This document shows, one piece after another, positions 1 through 9,098 of a stretch of DNA of 64,000 nucleotides (its first letter is position 1; each line of letters starts with the position of its first letter). Source of the DNA: Streptomyces sp. BHT-5-2 (lineage in GTDB: Bacteria > Actinomycetota > Actinomycetes > Streptomycetales > Streptomycetaceae); contig NZ_CP081496.1 of assembly GCF_019774615.1 (NCBI RefSeq), forward strand, positions 186,001 through 250,000. The letters run 5' to 3'. The notes beneath the pieces were generated by a model. The model worked only from the letters and a program-made list of their open reading frames with translations, did no database searches and had not been told where the DNA came from. The position numbers and the translations under genes were made by a program.

Positions 1-320
1 TTGGCCAGCCGGGCGAGGACGGCCTTGCCGCCGTCCTTCATCTTCATCAGGTCGGTGCGGTTGGCGGAGACCACGAGCCGGGTCTGGTTGTCGGCCAGCG
101 GCACGCCGCGGGCGTCGAGGATGGAGCCGCGGGTGGCGGGCTCGATGACCTGCTGGACGTGGTTGGACCTGGCCTTGGCCGCGTACTCCTGGCCGTTGCG
201 GATCTGGAGGTACCAGAGCCGCCCGCCGAGCGTCGCCAGCAGCGAGAAGACCAGGATCTGAATGGCGATCAGCCGGGTGTTGATACGGGAGGTCCGCCCC
301 GTCTCCGGAATATTGCTCAC
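1..320 (-). CDS. mrdA: Penicillin-binding protein 2, elongasome transpeptidase (5' part only)
   Basis: Class B PBP that crosslinks lateral-wall peptidoglycan with the Mre proteins. Only the first 106 codons are inside the window; the transpeptidase domain lies beyond the left edge, so catalytic residues cannot be checked. A hydrophobic membrane anchor spans about residues 16-34. It is followed by the RGSILDARG motif (64-72), typical of the start of the PBP pedestal domain. The GTG start at 320 overlaps the mreD stop in a GTGA arrangement, so translation is probably coupled to mreD. In streptomycetes this locus serves mainly spore-wall synthesis. The identification rests on these N-terminal features plus position directly after mreD. 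Confidence 0.88.
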   Translation of the reverse strand, partial: MSNIPETGRTSRINTRLIAIQILVFSLLATLGGRLWYLQIRNGQEYAAKARSNHVQQVIEPATRGSILDARGVPLADNQTRLVVSANRTDLMKMKDGGKAVLARLA

Positions 321-1051
321 AGCCGCTTGACCCCCTTGATGCCCTTGACCCCCTTGGCGCGCCCGCCGCGGCCCGGCTTGGGCACCCGGCCGGTGCGGAT
401 CGCCTTCATGGCGTTGCGGCTGGCCTTGAGGCCGGTGCCGGTGGTGAGCCACCCGCCGGCCCACGAACCGCCGCCGAGGCCGCCGCCGGCCCAGCCCTGG
501 CGCCCGGCGACCGCCCCGGTGGTGCCGCCGGCATCCGTGGCCAGCGGGTCGTGCTCGGTCCTGCGCGCCACCGCCATCACCAGCGGAACGGTGAACGGTG
601 CGAGCAGCAGATCGTAGAGAGTGGCGCTGAGCACCAGTCCGACCAGGCCGACATGGCGGGCCGCGGTGTCGCCGACCAGGGAGCCGACGCCGGCGTACAG
701 CAGCGTCGAGCCGATCGCGGCGGCGATCACCACCACCAGCGGCAGGGTCGCCGAGCGGTGCTGGCCGTTGTCCGGCTTGGTCAGGCCCGCGGCGTAGCCG
801 ATGACGCACAGGACCAGGGCGTAACGGCCGATGGCGTGGTCGGCGGGCGGGGCGAGGTCGGCGAGCAGCCCGGCGCCGAAGCCGATCAGCGAGCCGCCGA
901 CGTGGCCGTAGACCAGGGCCAGGCCGACCACCACCAGCATCAGCAGATCCGGTACGGCGCCCGGCAGATGGAGTCTGGCGAGGATGCCGACCTGGACGAT
1001 CAGGGCGATCACCGCCAGCGGGGCGGCGAGCAGGATCCGGTTGATGCGCAT
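317..1051 (-). CDS. mreD: Rod-shape-determining membrane protein MreD
   Basis: Integral membrane partner of MreC and MreB in the wall-elongation complex. The 244-residue protein begins MRINRILLAAPL and has about five hydrophobic helices in its first 165 residues. It then ends in a Gly/Trp-rich and strongly basic tail (closing KGVKGIKGVKRL), longer than in bacillar MreD proteins. That tail is presumably cytoplasmic. It follows mreC by 3 bp and overlaps the PBP2 start by 4 bp, so mreB-mreC-mreD-PBP2 reads as one transcription unit. Assignment is by topology and context; MreD sequences are poorly conserved. Confidence 0.92.
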   Translation of the reverse strand: MRINRILLAAPLAVIALIVQVGILARLHLPGAVPDLLMLVVVGLALVYGHVGGSLIGFGAGLLADLAPPADHAIGRYALVLCVIGYAAGLTKPDNGQHRSATLPLVVVIAAAIGSTLLYAGVGSLVGDTAARHVGLVGLVLSATLYDLLLAPFTVPLVMAVARRTEHDPLATDAGGTTGAVAGRQGWAGGGLGGGSWAGGWLTTGTGLKASRNAMKAIRTGRVPKPGRGGRAKGVKGIKGVKRL

Positions 1052-1054
1052 CGG

Positions 1055-1984
1055 TCAGCTCCTGGGTGAAGCGCTCTCGGAGGGTGTGGCCGTGACGGTG
1101 ACCGTCGGTGTCGGCCTGGGCTTGACCGGGGGTGGCAGGACGGTGTCCCGCGGGTCCTTGCGGGGCGGCTGGACGACGACGCCGACGACGTCGAGGGAGG
1201 AGAAGGAGACGAACGGCCGGACCTGGAGCGTGCGGGTCAGATCGCCGTTGAGCGGCTCGACCTTGGTGACCGCGCCGACCGGCACCCCGGGCACGAACGG
1301 CTTGTCCTTGCTGGAGCCGAAGGTGACCAGCCGGTCGCCCTTCTTGACGTCGGCCCGGCCGTTGAGCAGCTCGACGCGGAGCGAGCGGACGCCCTGCCCG
1401 TTGGCGAAGCCGATCTCGTTGGTCTTCTCCATCCGGGTGCCGACGGTGAACTCCGGGTCGGCGGCGAGCAGCACGGTGGAGGTGTGCGGGGTGACGGTGG
1501 TGATCCGGCCGACCAGCCCGTCGCCGTTGAGGACGGTCATGTCGCGGACGATGCCGTCGCGGCTGCCGGCGTCGATGGTGACGGTCCAGGAGAAGCCCTG
1601 CGCGGAGCCGATGGCGATGACCTCGGCGCCCTTGATCGCGTACTGGCCGGCGGCCGCGGTCTTGAGGATCTTGTCGAGTTCGGCGGCGCGGTTGCGGTTG
1701 CGGTCCGGGGAGCCGAGCTTGAGCTTCAGCGCGGCGTTCTCGTGCTCCAGGTCGCTGATGCGGTTGTGGCGCTCGCCGGAGTCGCGTACGGCGCTGACGG
1801 CGTTTCCGACCGGGTTGACGAGGCGGGCCACGCCGCGCTCCACCGGGCCGAAGGCGGAGGCGGCGGCCTGCCGGGCGCCGTCGAGCGGGGACTGTTCGCC
1901 GCCGCGGATATCGACCGTGATCAGCGCGAACGCGATCGCGATCAGCAGCACCAGCAGCAGCCGGCTCTCTCGTGTGTCCCTCAC
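1055..1984 (-). CDS. mreC: Rod-shape-determining protein MreC
   Basis: Bitopic scaffold linking cytoplasmic MreB to periplasmic PBPs. The 309-residue protein has a single N-terminal membrane anchor (about 9-25), a short coiled coil (about 68-92, rich in E, L, N and K) and the beta-barrel MreC core. It ends in a Pro/Thr/Val-rich tail (PPPVKPRPTPTVTVTATP) that looks like a wall-spanning linker. It lies 233 bp downstream of mreB, a gap wide enough for its own promoter, and 3 bp upstream of mreD. Confidence 0.95.
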   Translation of the reverse strand: MRDTRESRLLLVLLIAIAFALITVDIRGGEQSPLDGARQAAASAFGPVERGVARLVNPVGNAVSAVRDSGERHNRISDLEHENAALKLKLGSPDRNRNRAAELDKILKTAAAGQYAIKGAEVIAIGSAQGFSWTVTIDAGSRDGIVRDMTVLNGDGLVGRITTVTPHTSTVLLAADPEFTVGTRMEKTNEIGFANGQGVRSLRVELLNGRADVKKGDRLVTFGSSKDKPFVPGVPVGAVTKVEPLNGDLTRTLQVRPFVSFSSLDVVGVVVQPPRKDPRDTVLPPPVKPRPTPTVTVTATPSESASPRS

Positions 1985-2217
1985 GTGCGGCGGCCGTGTC
2001 CTTCCTCGTAGGACCGGCCGGCTACGGGCCCCGCCGGTCTCGTTCGGGGGTTGAGTGCCTTGCTGTGACGGCGCGGTGGTGGAGCGTCAGTGCACCGTGT
2101 CTGTGGGAGCGTTGCGGTATGGCCCGGCGATCCGCCGGGCGGATCGGCCGTTTCTGTATGGTGCCCGGCCCGCGCGAACGCCGTGTGACGCCCGCGCGAC
2201 AGGCCGGGACCGGTGGT

Positions 2218-3249
2218 TCAGCGGCGCGGCTGGGAGTCCAGGACCTGCTGGAGCGCCTCGAACTCCTCGACGCACTTGCCGGAACCGAGCGCCACCGAGT
2301 CGAGCGGGTCCTCGGCGATGTGGATCGGCATACCGGTCTCGCGGCGCAGCCGCTCGTCGAGGCCGCGCAACAGGGCGCCGCCACCCGTCAGAACGATGCC
2401 GCGGTCCATCACGTCACCGGACAGCTCCGGCGGGCACTTGTCCAGTGTCGTCTTGACCGCGTCGACGATGGAGTTGACCGGCTCCTCGATGGCCTTGCGG
2501 ACCTCGGCGGCGGAGATGACGACGGTCTTGGGCAGACCCGAGACCAGGTCGCGGCCGCGGATCTCGGTGTGCTCGTCCTGCTCCAGGTCGTACGCCGAAC
2601 CAATGGTGATCTTGATGGACTCGGCGGTGCGCTCGCCCAGCAGAAGGCTGTACTCCTTCTTGATGTGCTGGATGATCGCGTTGTCCAGCTCGTCGCCGGC
2701 GACCCTGATGGACTGGGCGGTGACGATGCCGCCGAGCGAGATGACCGCGACCTCGGTGGTGCCGCCGCCGATGTCCACGACCATGTTGCCGGTGGCCTCG
2801 TGGACCGGGAGGCCGGAACCGATCGCGGCGGCCATCGGCTCCTCGATGATGTGCACCTGGCGGGCGCCGGCCTGGGTCGACGCCTCGATGACCGCGCGGC
2901 GCTCAACTCCCGTGATACCGGAGGGAACGCAGACCACCACCCGCGGACGGGCCAGGTAGCGACGCTTGTGGATCTTGAGGATGAAGTACCGGAGCATCCG
3001 CTCGGTGATCTCGAAGTCGGCGATCACCCCGTCCTTCAGGGGCCGTACGGCGACGATGTTGCCGGGGGTCCGGCCGATCATCTTCTTCGCCTCGGCGCCG
3101 ACGGCGAGGATGCCGCCGGTGTTGGTGTTGATGGCCACGACCGACGGTTCGTTGAGGACGATGCCGCGGCCCCTGACGTACACCAGCGTGTTGGCGGTCC
3201 CGAGGTCGACAGCCATGTCACGGCCGATGAACGACATGTTGTTCCCCAT
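2218..3249 (-). CDS. mreB: Actin-like rod-shape protein MreB
   Basis: Actin-family ATPase that forms membrane-associated filaments; in Streptomyces it is needed for spore-wall integrity rather than tip growth. The 343-residue protein shows the phosphate-1 motif [10 protein letters not shown] (15-24), the phosphate-2 motif [15 protein letters not shown] near residue 165, and a C-terminal [11 protein letters not shown] adenosine motif. An in-frame ATG four codons in ([10 protein letters not shown]) is an alternative start. First gene of the mre unit; the 286 bp before it, up to ndk, should carry the promoter. Confidence 0.97.
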   Translation of the reverse strand: MGNNMSFIGRDMAVDLGTANTLVYVRGRGIVLNEPSVVAINTNTGGILAVGAEAKKMIGRTPGNIVAVRPLKDGVIADFEITERMLRYFILKIHKRRYLARPRVVVCVPSGITGVERRAVIEASTQAGARQVHIIEEPMAAAIGSGLPVHEATGNMVVDIGGGTTEVAVISLGGIVTAQSIRVAGDELDNAIIQHIKKEYSLLLGERTAESIKITIGSAYDLEQDEHTEIRGRDLVSGLPKTVVISAAEVRKAIEEPVNSIVDAVKTTLDKCPPELSGDVMDRGIVLTGGGALLRGLDERLRRETGMPIHIAEDPLDSVALGSGKCVEEFEALQQVLDSQPRR

Positions 3250-3472
3250 GAGGATACGTCTGGCCTTCCCAACTGGAGCGAATGCTTACTTTGAGGTCGG
3301 CAGGAGGTGATGCGCCGTGCGACGCGGAAGCCCCCATCGTAGTTCGTAGTGGGTTCCCACTCGAACACGGCAGGAGGCCGTTCCGCCATTGTCAGCCGTA
3401 CACGCACCCGCCCCCCTTAATGGTGACGTCGTGTCGCGGGAACGCGTTCCCCCGCTCGCGGCGAATACACCG

Positions 3473-3504
3473 AGGGGCGACCGATGATTTCACCGGTCGC
3501 CCCT
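3473..3504 (-). terminator. Hairpin downstream of ndk
   Basis: Inverted repeat AGGGGCGACCG / CGGTCGCCCCT (11 bp, 10-nt loop), starting 32 bp beyond the ndk stop. No strong T-tract follows, which is usual for Streptomyces hairpin terminators. It separates ndk from mreB. Confidence 0.6.
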
Positions 3505-3535
3505 GGTCACAAGGGGGTTGGCCGTACTCTTCGGA

Positions 3536-3949
3536 TCAAGAAATGCCAGGGAAGAAAATCTTGATCTCCCGCTCGGCGGACTCTTCGGAATCCGAGGCGT
3601 GGATGAGATTTTCTCGGGTGATCGTTCCGAAGTCCCCACGAATGGACCCACTGGGCGCGGCAATCGGGTCAGTGGGCCCGGCCAGCGCGCGGACACCCTC
3701 GATGACCCGCTCCCCCTCGACGACCAGCGAGACGACCGGCCCGGAGGACATGAACTCCACCAGCGGCTCGTAGAACGGCTTGCCGACGTGCTCGGCGTAG
3801 TGCTGCTCCAGCACCTCGCGGTCGAGGGTGCGCAGTTCCAGCGCGGTGATCGTCCAGTTGGCCTTGCGCTCGATGCGGCGGATGATCTCGCCGATCAGAC
3901 CGCGCTCGACGGCATCGGGCTTGAGGAGGACGAGGGTGCGCTGGCTCAC
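3536..3949 (-). CDS. ndk: Nucleoside diphosphate kinase
   Basis: Transfers the gamma phosphate of ATP to nucleoside diphosphates through a phospho-histidine intermediate. The 137 residues match the usual family length. The signature NLIHASDS places the catalytic histidine at 117, and the N-terminus [14 protein letters not shown] is canonical. Monocistronic by appearance: a hairpin lies downstream, and a 220-bp gap containing no convincing gene separates it from the DUF4233 gene upstream. Confidence 0.97.
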   Translation of the reverse strand: MSQRTLVLLKPDAVERGLIGEIIRRIERKANWTITALELRTLDREVLEQHYAEHVGKPFYEPLVEFMSSGPVVSLVVEGERVIEGVRALAGPTDPIAAPSGSIRGDFGTITRENLIHASDSEESAEREIKIFFPGIS

Positions 3950-4169
3950 GGAGGGACTCCCTGTATCTGAACGGCGATCAGCGGTGCCAGGCTATCGCCC
4001 GAATACGGGGCGTCCGTTGCCGGGTGGCTGAGCCCGCCCGCCCACGGCAGCCCCACCGGGCTTCCTCTCCACCCCACAACGGGAGGCGACCAACAGCCCC
4101 GCGCAGCGGCCCGGCGCCGCAGGCGCAACAAGGCGAAACCCTACGGCGGGAAAGCCGACAACGTGGGGC

Positions 4170-4514
4170 TCAGCCCGCCGTCGTCGCCTCGGCCGCGAAG
4201 CGGGCCTTCGCCTCGTCCACCTTGCGGCCGAAGTGGACCGAGGCCCACCACAGGGCGGCGAAGACCGCGCCGAGGAAGAACATCGTGGGGACGACCAGGC
4301 CGCTGGCGATCAGGGCGATCTGGAGTGCCCAGCCCAGCTGCACCCCGCCGGGGCGGGACAGCATCCCGCACAGCAGCAGGCTCAGCAGCATCGCGACACC
4401 GCTGACGATCCAGATGGTGGCCCGGGAGATGTCGGTGAGCTGCATCGCGACCAGGCCGGCGAAGCCGATCACGAAGAACTCTCCTATCAGGGTGCCGGCA
4501 CACAGGGTGCGCAT
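4170..4514 (-). CDS. DUF4233 small membrane protein
   Basis: A 114-residue protein with four hydrophobic helices and a charged C-terminus (FGRKVDEAKARFAAE). It matches the DUF4233 proteins that actinobacteria encode directly after folC. Function is unknown. It starts 6 bp after the folC stop, so the two are almost certainly co-transcribed and perhaps translationally coupled. The close link suggests a role near folate metabolism or the membrane, but nothing in the sequence shows this. Confidence 0.85.
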   Translation of the reverse strand: MRTLCAGTLIGEFFVIGFAGLVAMQLTDISRATIWIVSGVAMLLSLLLCGMLSRPGGVQLGWALQIALIASGLVVPTMFFLGAVFAALWWASVHFGRKVDEAKARFAAEATTAG

Positions 4515-4520
4515 GGTCCG

Positions 4521-6047
4521 TCAGTTCCTTCCCAGAAGCAGCCGGGCCTCGCCGACCGTGATCACCGAGCCGGTCACCAGCACGCCGGCGCCGGAGAACT
4601 CGCCCTCCTCCTCGGCGAGGGTGATCGCCGCCTCCAGGGCGTCGTCCAGCCGCGGTTCGACCTGGACGCGCTCGGCGCCGAAGACCTCCACCGCGACGGC
4701 GGCCAGCTCGTCCGGATCCATCGCCCGCTGGCTGGAATTACGCGTCACCACGACCTCGGCGAAGATCGGCTCGAACGCCTCCAGGAAGCCCCGGACGTCC
4801 TTGTCGTCGCTGGCGCCGACGACGCCGATCAGCCGGCTGAAGCCGAACGCCTCGCTGACCGCCTCCGCCGCCGCCCGGGCACCGCCCGGATTGTGCGCGG
4901 CGTCCAGCACCACCGTGGGACTGCGCCGGACCACCTCCATCCGGCCGGGCGAGCTGACCGCGGCGAACGCGGCGCGGACGGTGTCGATGTCGAGGGTGCG
5001 GGCGTGGCCGGCGCCGATGCCGAAGAACGCCTCGACGGCGGCGAGCGCGACCGCGGCGTTGTGCGCCTGGTGGGCGCCGTGCAGCGGGAGGAAGACCTCC
5101 GGGTACTCGCCGCCGAGGCCGCGCAGGGTCAGCATCTGGCCGCCGACCGCCACCTCGCGGGAGAGCACGCCGAACTCCATGCCCTCGCGGGCGACCGTGG
5201 CGTCCACCTCGACGGCGCGCTTGAGCATCACCGAGGCCGCGTCCACCGGCTGCTGGGCGAGGACGACGGTGGCGTCCTTCTTGATGATCCCGGACTTCTC
5301 GCCGGCGATCTGCTCGGGCGTCTCGCCCAGCCGGTCGGTGTGGTCCAGCGAGATCGGGGTGATCACGGCGACGTCGCCGTCGATGACGTTGGTCGCGTCC
5401 CAGGTGCCGCCCATGCCGACCTCGACGACCGCGACGTCCACCGGCGCGTCGGCGAACGCGGCGAAGGCCATCGCGGTGAGCACCTCGAAGAAGGAGAGGC
5501 GGTGCTCCTGCTGGGCGTCGACCATCTCGACGTACGGCGCGATGTCGCGGTAGGTCTCGATGAAGCGCTCGGCGGAGACGGGGCTGCCGTCGAGGCTGAT
5601 CCGCTCGGTGACGGACTGGACGTGCGGGCTGGTGTAGCGGCCGGTGCGCAGCTCGAAGGCGCCGAACAGGGCCTCGATCATGCGGGCGGTGCTGGTCTTG
5701 CCGTTCGTCCCCGTGATGTGGATGGAGGGGTAGGCGCGCTGGGGGGAGCCCAGGATGTCCATGAGCGCGGCGATGCGCGCGGTCGACGGGTCCAGCTGGG
5801 TCTCGCCCCAGCGGCCGCCGAGCTCCTCCTCGACGGCGCGCAGCGCGCGGTCGACCTCCGGGTCGGCGGGGCGGGCCGGGACCTGCTCCCCCTGCGGCGG
5901 CCCGGCCTGGGCGCGCAGGGTCCGGCTGCCGGCCTCGATCACGGCGAGGTCGGGGTCGCGCTCGGTCTCCGCCTCCACCATCTCCTCGAAGGCGTCGGCC
6001 GGGTCGGGCGTCGGGTCGGGATCGTCGTTCTGGGGGCGCTCGCTCAC
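4521..6047 (-). CDS. folC: Folylpolyglutamate synthase / dihydrofolate synthase
   Basis: Mur-ligase-family enzyme that adds glutamate to dihydropteroate and to reduced folates. I place the start at GTG 6047, giving 508 residues. The open frame runs far upstream but there it is antisense to the PBP gene. The first 65 or so residues are an acidic, Pro-rich extension. The P-loop ITGTNGKTST is at 111-120, and downstream motifs include SLDHTDRLG and VVLDAAHNPGGARA, the family's C-terminal domain signature. Forms an operon with the DUF4233 gene. Confidence 0.95.
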   Translation of the reverse strand: MSERPQNDDPDPTPDPADAFEEMVEAETERDPDLAVIEAGSRTLRAQAGPPQGEQVPARPADPEVDRALRAVEEELGGRWGETQLDPSTARIAALMDILGSPQRAYPSIHITGTNGKTSTARMIEALFGAFELRTGRYTSPHVQSVTERISLDGSPVSAERFIETYRDIAPYVEMVDAQQEHRLSFFEVLTAMAFAAFADAPVDVAVVEVGMGGTWDATNVIDGDVAVITPISLDHTDRLGETPEQIAGEKSGIIKKDATVVLAQQPVDAASVMLKRAVEVDATVAREGMEFGVLSREVAVGGQMLTLRGLGGEYPEVFLPLHGAHQAHNAAVALAAVEAFFGIGAGHARTLDIDTVRAAFAAVSSPGRMEVVRRSPTVVLDAAHNPGGARAAAEAVSEAFGFSRLIGVVGASDDKDVRGFLEAFEPIFAEVVVTRNSSQRAMDPDELAAVAVEVFGAERVQVEPRLDDALEAAITLAEEEGEFSGAGVLVTGSVITVGEARLLLGRN

Positions 6048-6148
6048 GACGACAAGTCTACGAGGCGCCACCGACAACGGGCCGGCGCCGCCCCTCGCGC
6101 CGCCGCTGCCGGCCCGGCCGCCCGCCGACCGCCCGGCCGCCGCGCCGG

Positions 6149-7597
6149 TCAGGACAGCGCGGCCTGCATCATCGCCTTGGCGATCGGGGCCGCCAGGCCG
6201 TTGCCGGAGACCTCGTTGCGGGCCGCGTGCCCGTCCTCGACCATCACCGCGACCGCGACCCGGTGCCCCTTGCCGTCGTCGGCGTACGAGACGAACCAGG
6301 CGTACGGCGTGCCGCTGTTGTCGACGCCGTGCTGGGCGGTGCCGGTCTTGCCGCCGACGGTCACCCCGTCGATCTTCGCGTTGGACCCGGTGCCCTTGTC
6401 CACGACCGTCTGCATCGCCGAGCGCAGCTGTGCCGCGGTCCGGCCCGACATCGCCTGGTGGTAGGTCTTCGGGCCGTTCTGCTGGAGGGTGTTGCCGCCG
6501 CCGTCGGTGAGCTTGTCGACCAGCTGCGGGGTCTTCAGGTCGCCGCCGTTCGCGATCGCCGAGGCGACCATCGCCATCTGGAGCGGGGTGGCCTGGTCGT
6601 CGAACTGGCCGATCCCGGAGAGCGCGGTCTGCGCCTGGTCCATGTCCGAGGGGTAGACGCTCTTGGTGGCGCGTACCGGGACGTCCATCTTGGCGTCGTT
6701 GAAGCCGAACTTCTCGGCCTGCGCCCGCACCTTGTCCTTGCCCAGGTCGACGGCCATCTTGGCGAAGACGGTGTTGCAGGAGTACTGGAGCGCGGTGCGG
6801 ATGGTGGCGTTCTCGCAGGGCGCCGAGGCGCTCTCGTTGGTCAGCTGGGTGCGGGTGTTCGGCAGGGTGTACGGGTCGGGGCTGTCGGTGGCCTGGTCCA
6901 CCGAGGAGTACAGGCCGTTCTCCAGCGCGGCGGCGGCCACCACCAGTTTGAAGGTGGAGCCGGGCGGCAGCGGCTGGCGCAGCGCGCGGTTGAGGTTCGG
7001 CTGACCGCCGTCCTTCGTCAGGGCTTCCCACGCCTTCTGGTCGGCGGCGGAGGACCCGGCGAACTTCCCCGGGTCGTACGACGGAGTGCTGACCATGCCC
7101 AGGATGCGGCCGGTCGCCGGGTCCAGGGCGATGGCCGCACCGGTCTTGCCGCCCAGCGCCTCGTAGCCGGCCTTCTGCACCTTGGGGTCGATGGTGGTGG
7201 CCACGTCGCCGGCCTTGGGGCGCTCGTGCAGCAGGGTGTCGGCGGGGCTCTGGAGGCGGCTGTCGGTGCCGCCGAGCAGCGGGCCGTAGAGGCTCTCCAG
7301 CTGGGTGCTGCCGAAGATCTGCGACGAGAAGCCGGTGACCGGGGCGTAGAGCGGGCCGTCCTTGTAGGTCCGCTTGTACTTCAGCGAGGAGGAGGTGGCG
7401 GCCGAGCCGGTGACCGGCTGGCCGTCGACGAGGATGTTGCCCAGCGGCGAGGAGTACCTGGCGATGTTCACCCGCGGGTTGTGCGCGTCCTCCCGGTAGT
7501 CGCTGGCCTTGGCACCCTGGATCCAGGTGGCCCAGCCCATCAGTGCCAGGATCAGCGAGAGGCAGCAGACCGAGATCCGTCGCAGAGGTCTGTTCAC
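6149..7597 (-). CDS. Class B penicillin-binding protein (PbpA/FtsI-type transpeptidase)
   Basis: Peptidoglycan DD-transpeptidase anchored in the membrane. The start is GTG 7597, preceded 8 nt upstream by GAGGAG, giving 482 residues. One N-terminal anchor spans about 9-26. All three penicillin-binding motifs are present: STFK (214-217, catalytic Ser214), SCN (273-275) and KTGT (417-420), so the enzyme should be active and beta-lactam sensitive. The pedestal region is short. No ftsW/rodA partner lies beside it. From memory, S. coelicolor has folC directly followed by valS here, so this gene and its divergent neighbour look like lineage-specific additions. Confidence 0.93.
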   Translation of the reverse strand: MNRPLRRISVCCLSLILALMGWATWIQGAKASDYREDAHNPRVNIARYSSPLGNILVDGQPVTGSAATSSSLKYKRTYKDGPLYAPVTGFSSQIFGSTQLESLYGPLLGGTDSRLQSPADTLLHERPKAGDVATTIDPKVQKAGYEALGGKTGAAIALDPATGRILGMVSTPSYDPGKFAGSSAADQKAWEALTKDGGQPNLNRALRQPLPPGSTFKLVVAAAALENGLYSSVDQATDSPDPYTLPNTRTQLTNESASAPCENATIRTALQYSCNTVFAKMAVDLGKDKVRAQAEKFGFNDAKMDVPVRATKSVYPSDMDQAQTALSGIGQFDDQATPLQMAMVASAIANGGDLKTPQLVDKLTDGGGNTLQQNGPKTYHQAMSGRTAAQLRSAMQTVVDKGTGSNAKIDGVTVGGKTGTAQHGVDNSGTPYAWFVSYADDGKGHRVAVAVMVEDGHAARNEVSGNGLAAPIAKAMMQAALS

Positions 7598-7859
7598 GGG
7601 CGCGGCTCCTCGGTGTTCGGGACGGGACCGGGCATGCGTTTCCGCCGGAACCCCGGCATTCCGGTCCACGGTGCCTCGGCTTCATGAGAGCGTCATGAGA
7701 AGCGCGTAACCCCTGGATGTGAGGGATCGAACCGCCGGGCGGGACAACCTTTCCGCCGTCGCACGCCCTCTTCCACGGCGGGGTCTGAAAAGCCCCGGAC
7801 CGTAAGAACGTGCGACCGCGGTCGTCGCGAAGAGTGTGGAAAGCAGGAGCTGAAGAAGC

Positions 7860-9098
7860 GTGCCGGCAATCAGTCAGCGGATGCATTTGGTGCTGCTCAC
7901 CGCATGGACCGTGCTGTGGTTCATGATCGTCGAACCGCACGGCGGCTTCTCCTGGCACTATCTGCGCACCGGCGGCGAGCTGATCTACCAGGGCGCCTCC
8001 GGCGACGGCACCGGCGGCCTCAACCTCTACGCGCACCACCCCGAGCTCCAGATGGGGCCGATCAGCTTCCTGACCGCCGGGCTGTTCAACCCGTTCCCGG
8101 AGGCCACCGGGCAGTTCCTGGCCGCGGCCCTGATGTCCGCGCTGGGCCTGGTGATCCTGGTGCTGGCCGGCCGCAGCGCGGCCCACCACTTCCTGGGCAC
8201 CGGCACCAACCACCAGCGGCTGCGGCAGCGGGTGCTGATCGCCGGGCTGGCGTTCATCCCCATGTGGATCGAGGTCGCGGTCCGCTTCGGGCACCTCGAC
8301 GACGTCCTGGCGCTGTTCTTCACCGCCCTCGCGGTCCGCGCGGTCACCAGCGGCAACGCGGCCCTGACCGGCGTGTTCCTGGCACTGGCGATGGACTCCA
8401 AGCCGACCGCGCTGGCCTTCGTCCCGCTGCTGCTGGCGCTCCCCCGGCACCAGTGGCTCAAGGCCGGCCTGTGGTGCGCGGGGCTGGTCGCGGTCGCCTG
8501 GCTGCCGTTCTTCCTCGGCGACGCCCAGTCCTTCGCCGCCGCCAAGTTCGCCATCCCCAACCAGCCGGCGTCCGCGCTGCGCTGGCTCGGCGCCGACGAC
8601 CCCGAGACGCCCGGCTGGGTCCGGCCCGCGCAGTTCGGCCTCGGGCTGGTGCTCGGCGGGCTGGCGGTCTGGCGGGGCCGCTGGGCGGCGGTGGTGCTGC
8701 TCGGCGCCAACGCCCGGATCGTCCTCGACCCCAGCGTCTACACCTACTACACCGCGTCGGTCCTGCTCGGCACGCTGCTGTGGGACGTCATCGGGCAGCG
8801 CCGCCTGGTGCCCTGGTGGAGCTGGCTGGCGCTGCTGGTCCTCTACGGAAGTGTCTTCGCGATCCCCGACGACTCGGCACGGGGCCTGATCCGGCTGGCG
8901 TTCGTGGCGGTCTCCACGGCTTACGTACTGCTCTGGCCGGTCCGGGAACGGGGCGACCGCGGCGGCCGGCGGGGACGCCGGGGACGGCGCAGGCCCCCCG
9001 CCCGTACGGACGAGGGGCCTGCGGAGGAGGCTGCGGGGCCCGGCGGATGGCCGGGCGCGCCGACTACGCCGTGGGCAGGGCCGCCAACTGCGCGGTGA
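7860..9098 (+). CDS. Polytopic membrane protein, GT-C/GT87-like
   Basis: A 412-residue protein with roughly nine to ten hydrophobic helices. An acidic loop after helix 1 ([19 protein letters not shown]) and the stretches [10 protein letters not shown] and [16 protein letters not shown] recall polyprenol-phosphate-dependent mannosyltransferases of the GT-C fold. I infer a lipid-linked sugar transferase; the substrate is unknown. Start is GTG at 7860 in a 262-bp divergent region shared with the PBP gene, which makes a joint envelope function plausible. The C-terminus is Arg/Gly-rich and its last 35 bp overlap the 3' end of convergent valS. Confidence 0.7.
   Translation: MPAISQRMHLVLLTAWTVLWFMIVEPHGGFSWHYLRTGGELIYQGASGDGTGGLNLYAHHPELQMGPISFLTAGLFNPFPEATGQFLAAALMSALGLVILVLAGRSAAHHFLGTGTNHQRLRQRVLIAGLAFIPMWIEVAVRFGHLDDVLALFFTALAVRAVTSGNAALTGVFLALAMDSKPTALAFVPLLLALPRHQWLKAGLWCAGLVAVAWLPFFLGDAQSFAAAKFAIPNQPASALRWLGADDPETPGWVRPAQFGLGLVLGGLAVWRGRWAAVVLLGANARIVLDPSVYTYYTASVLLGTLLWDVIGQRRLVPWWSWLALLVLYGSVFAIPDDSARGLIRLAFVAVSTAYVLLWPVRERGDRGGRRGRRGRRRPPARTDEGPAEEAAGPGGWPGAPTTPWAGPPTAR

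Noticed and set aside
6048-8450. Upstream extension of the folC frame (total 1309 codons)
   Set aside because: The extension is antisense to the PBP gene and the GT-C-like gene; its composition is Arg/Gly/Pro low-complexity, typical of high-GC shadow frames.
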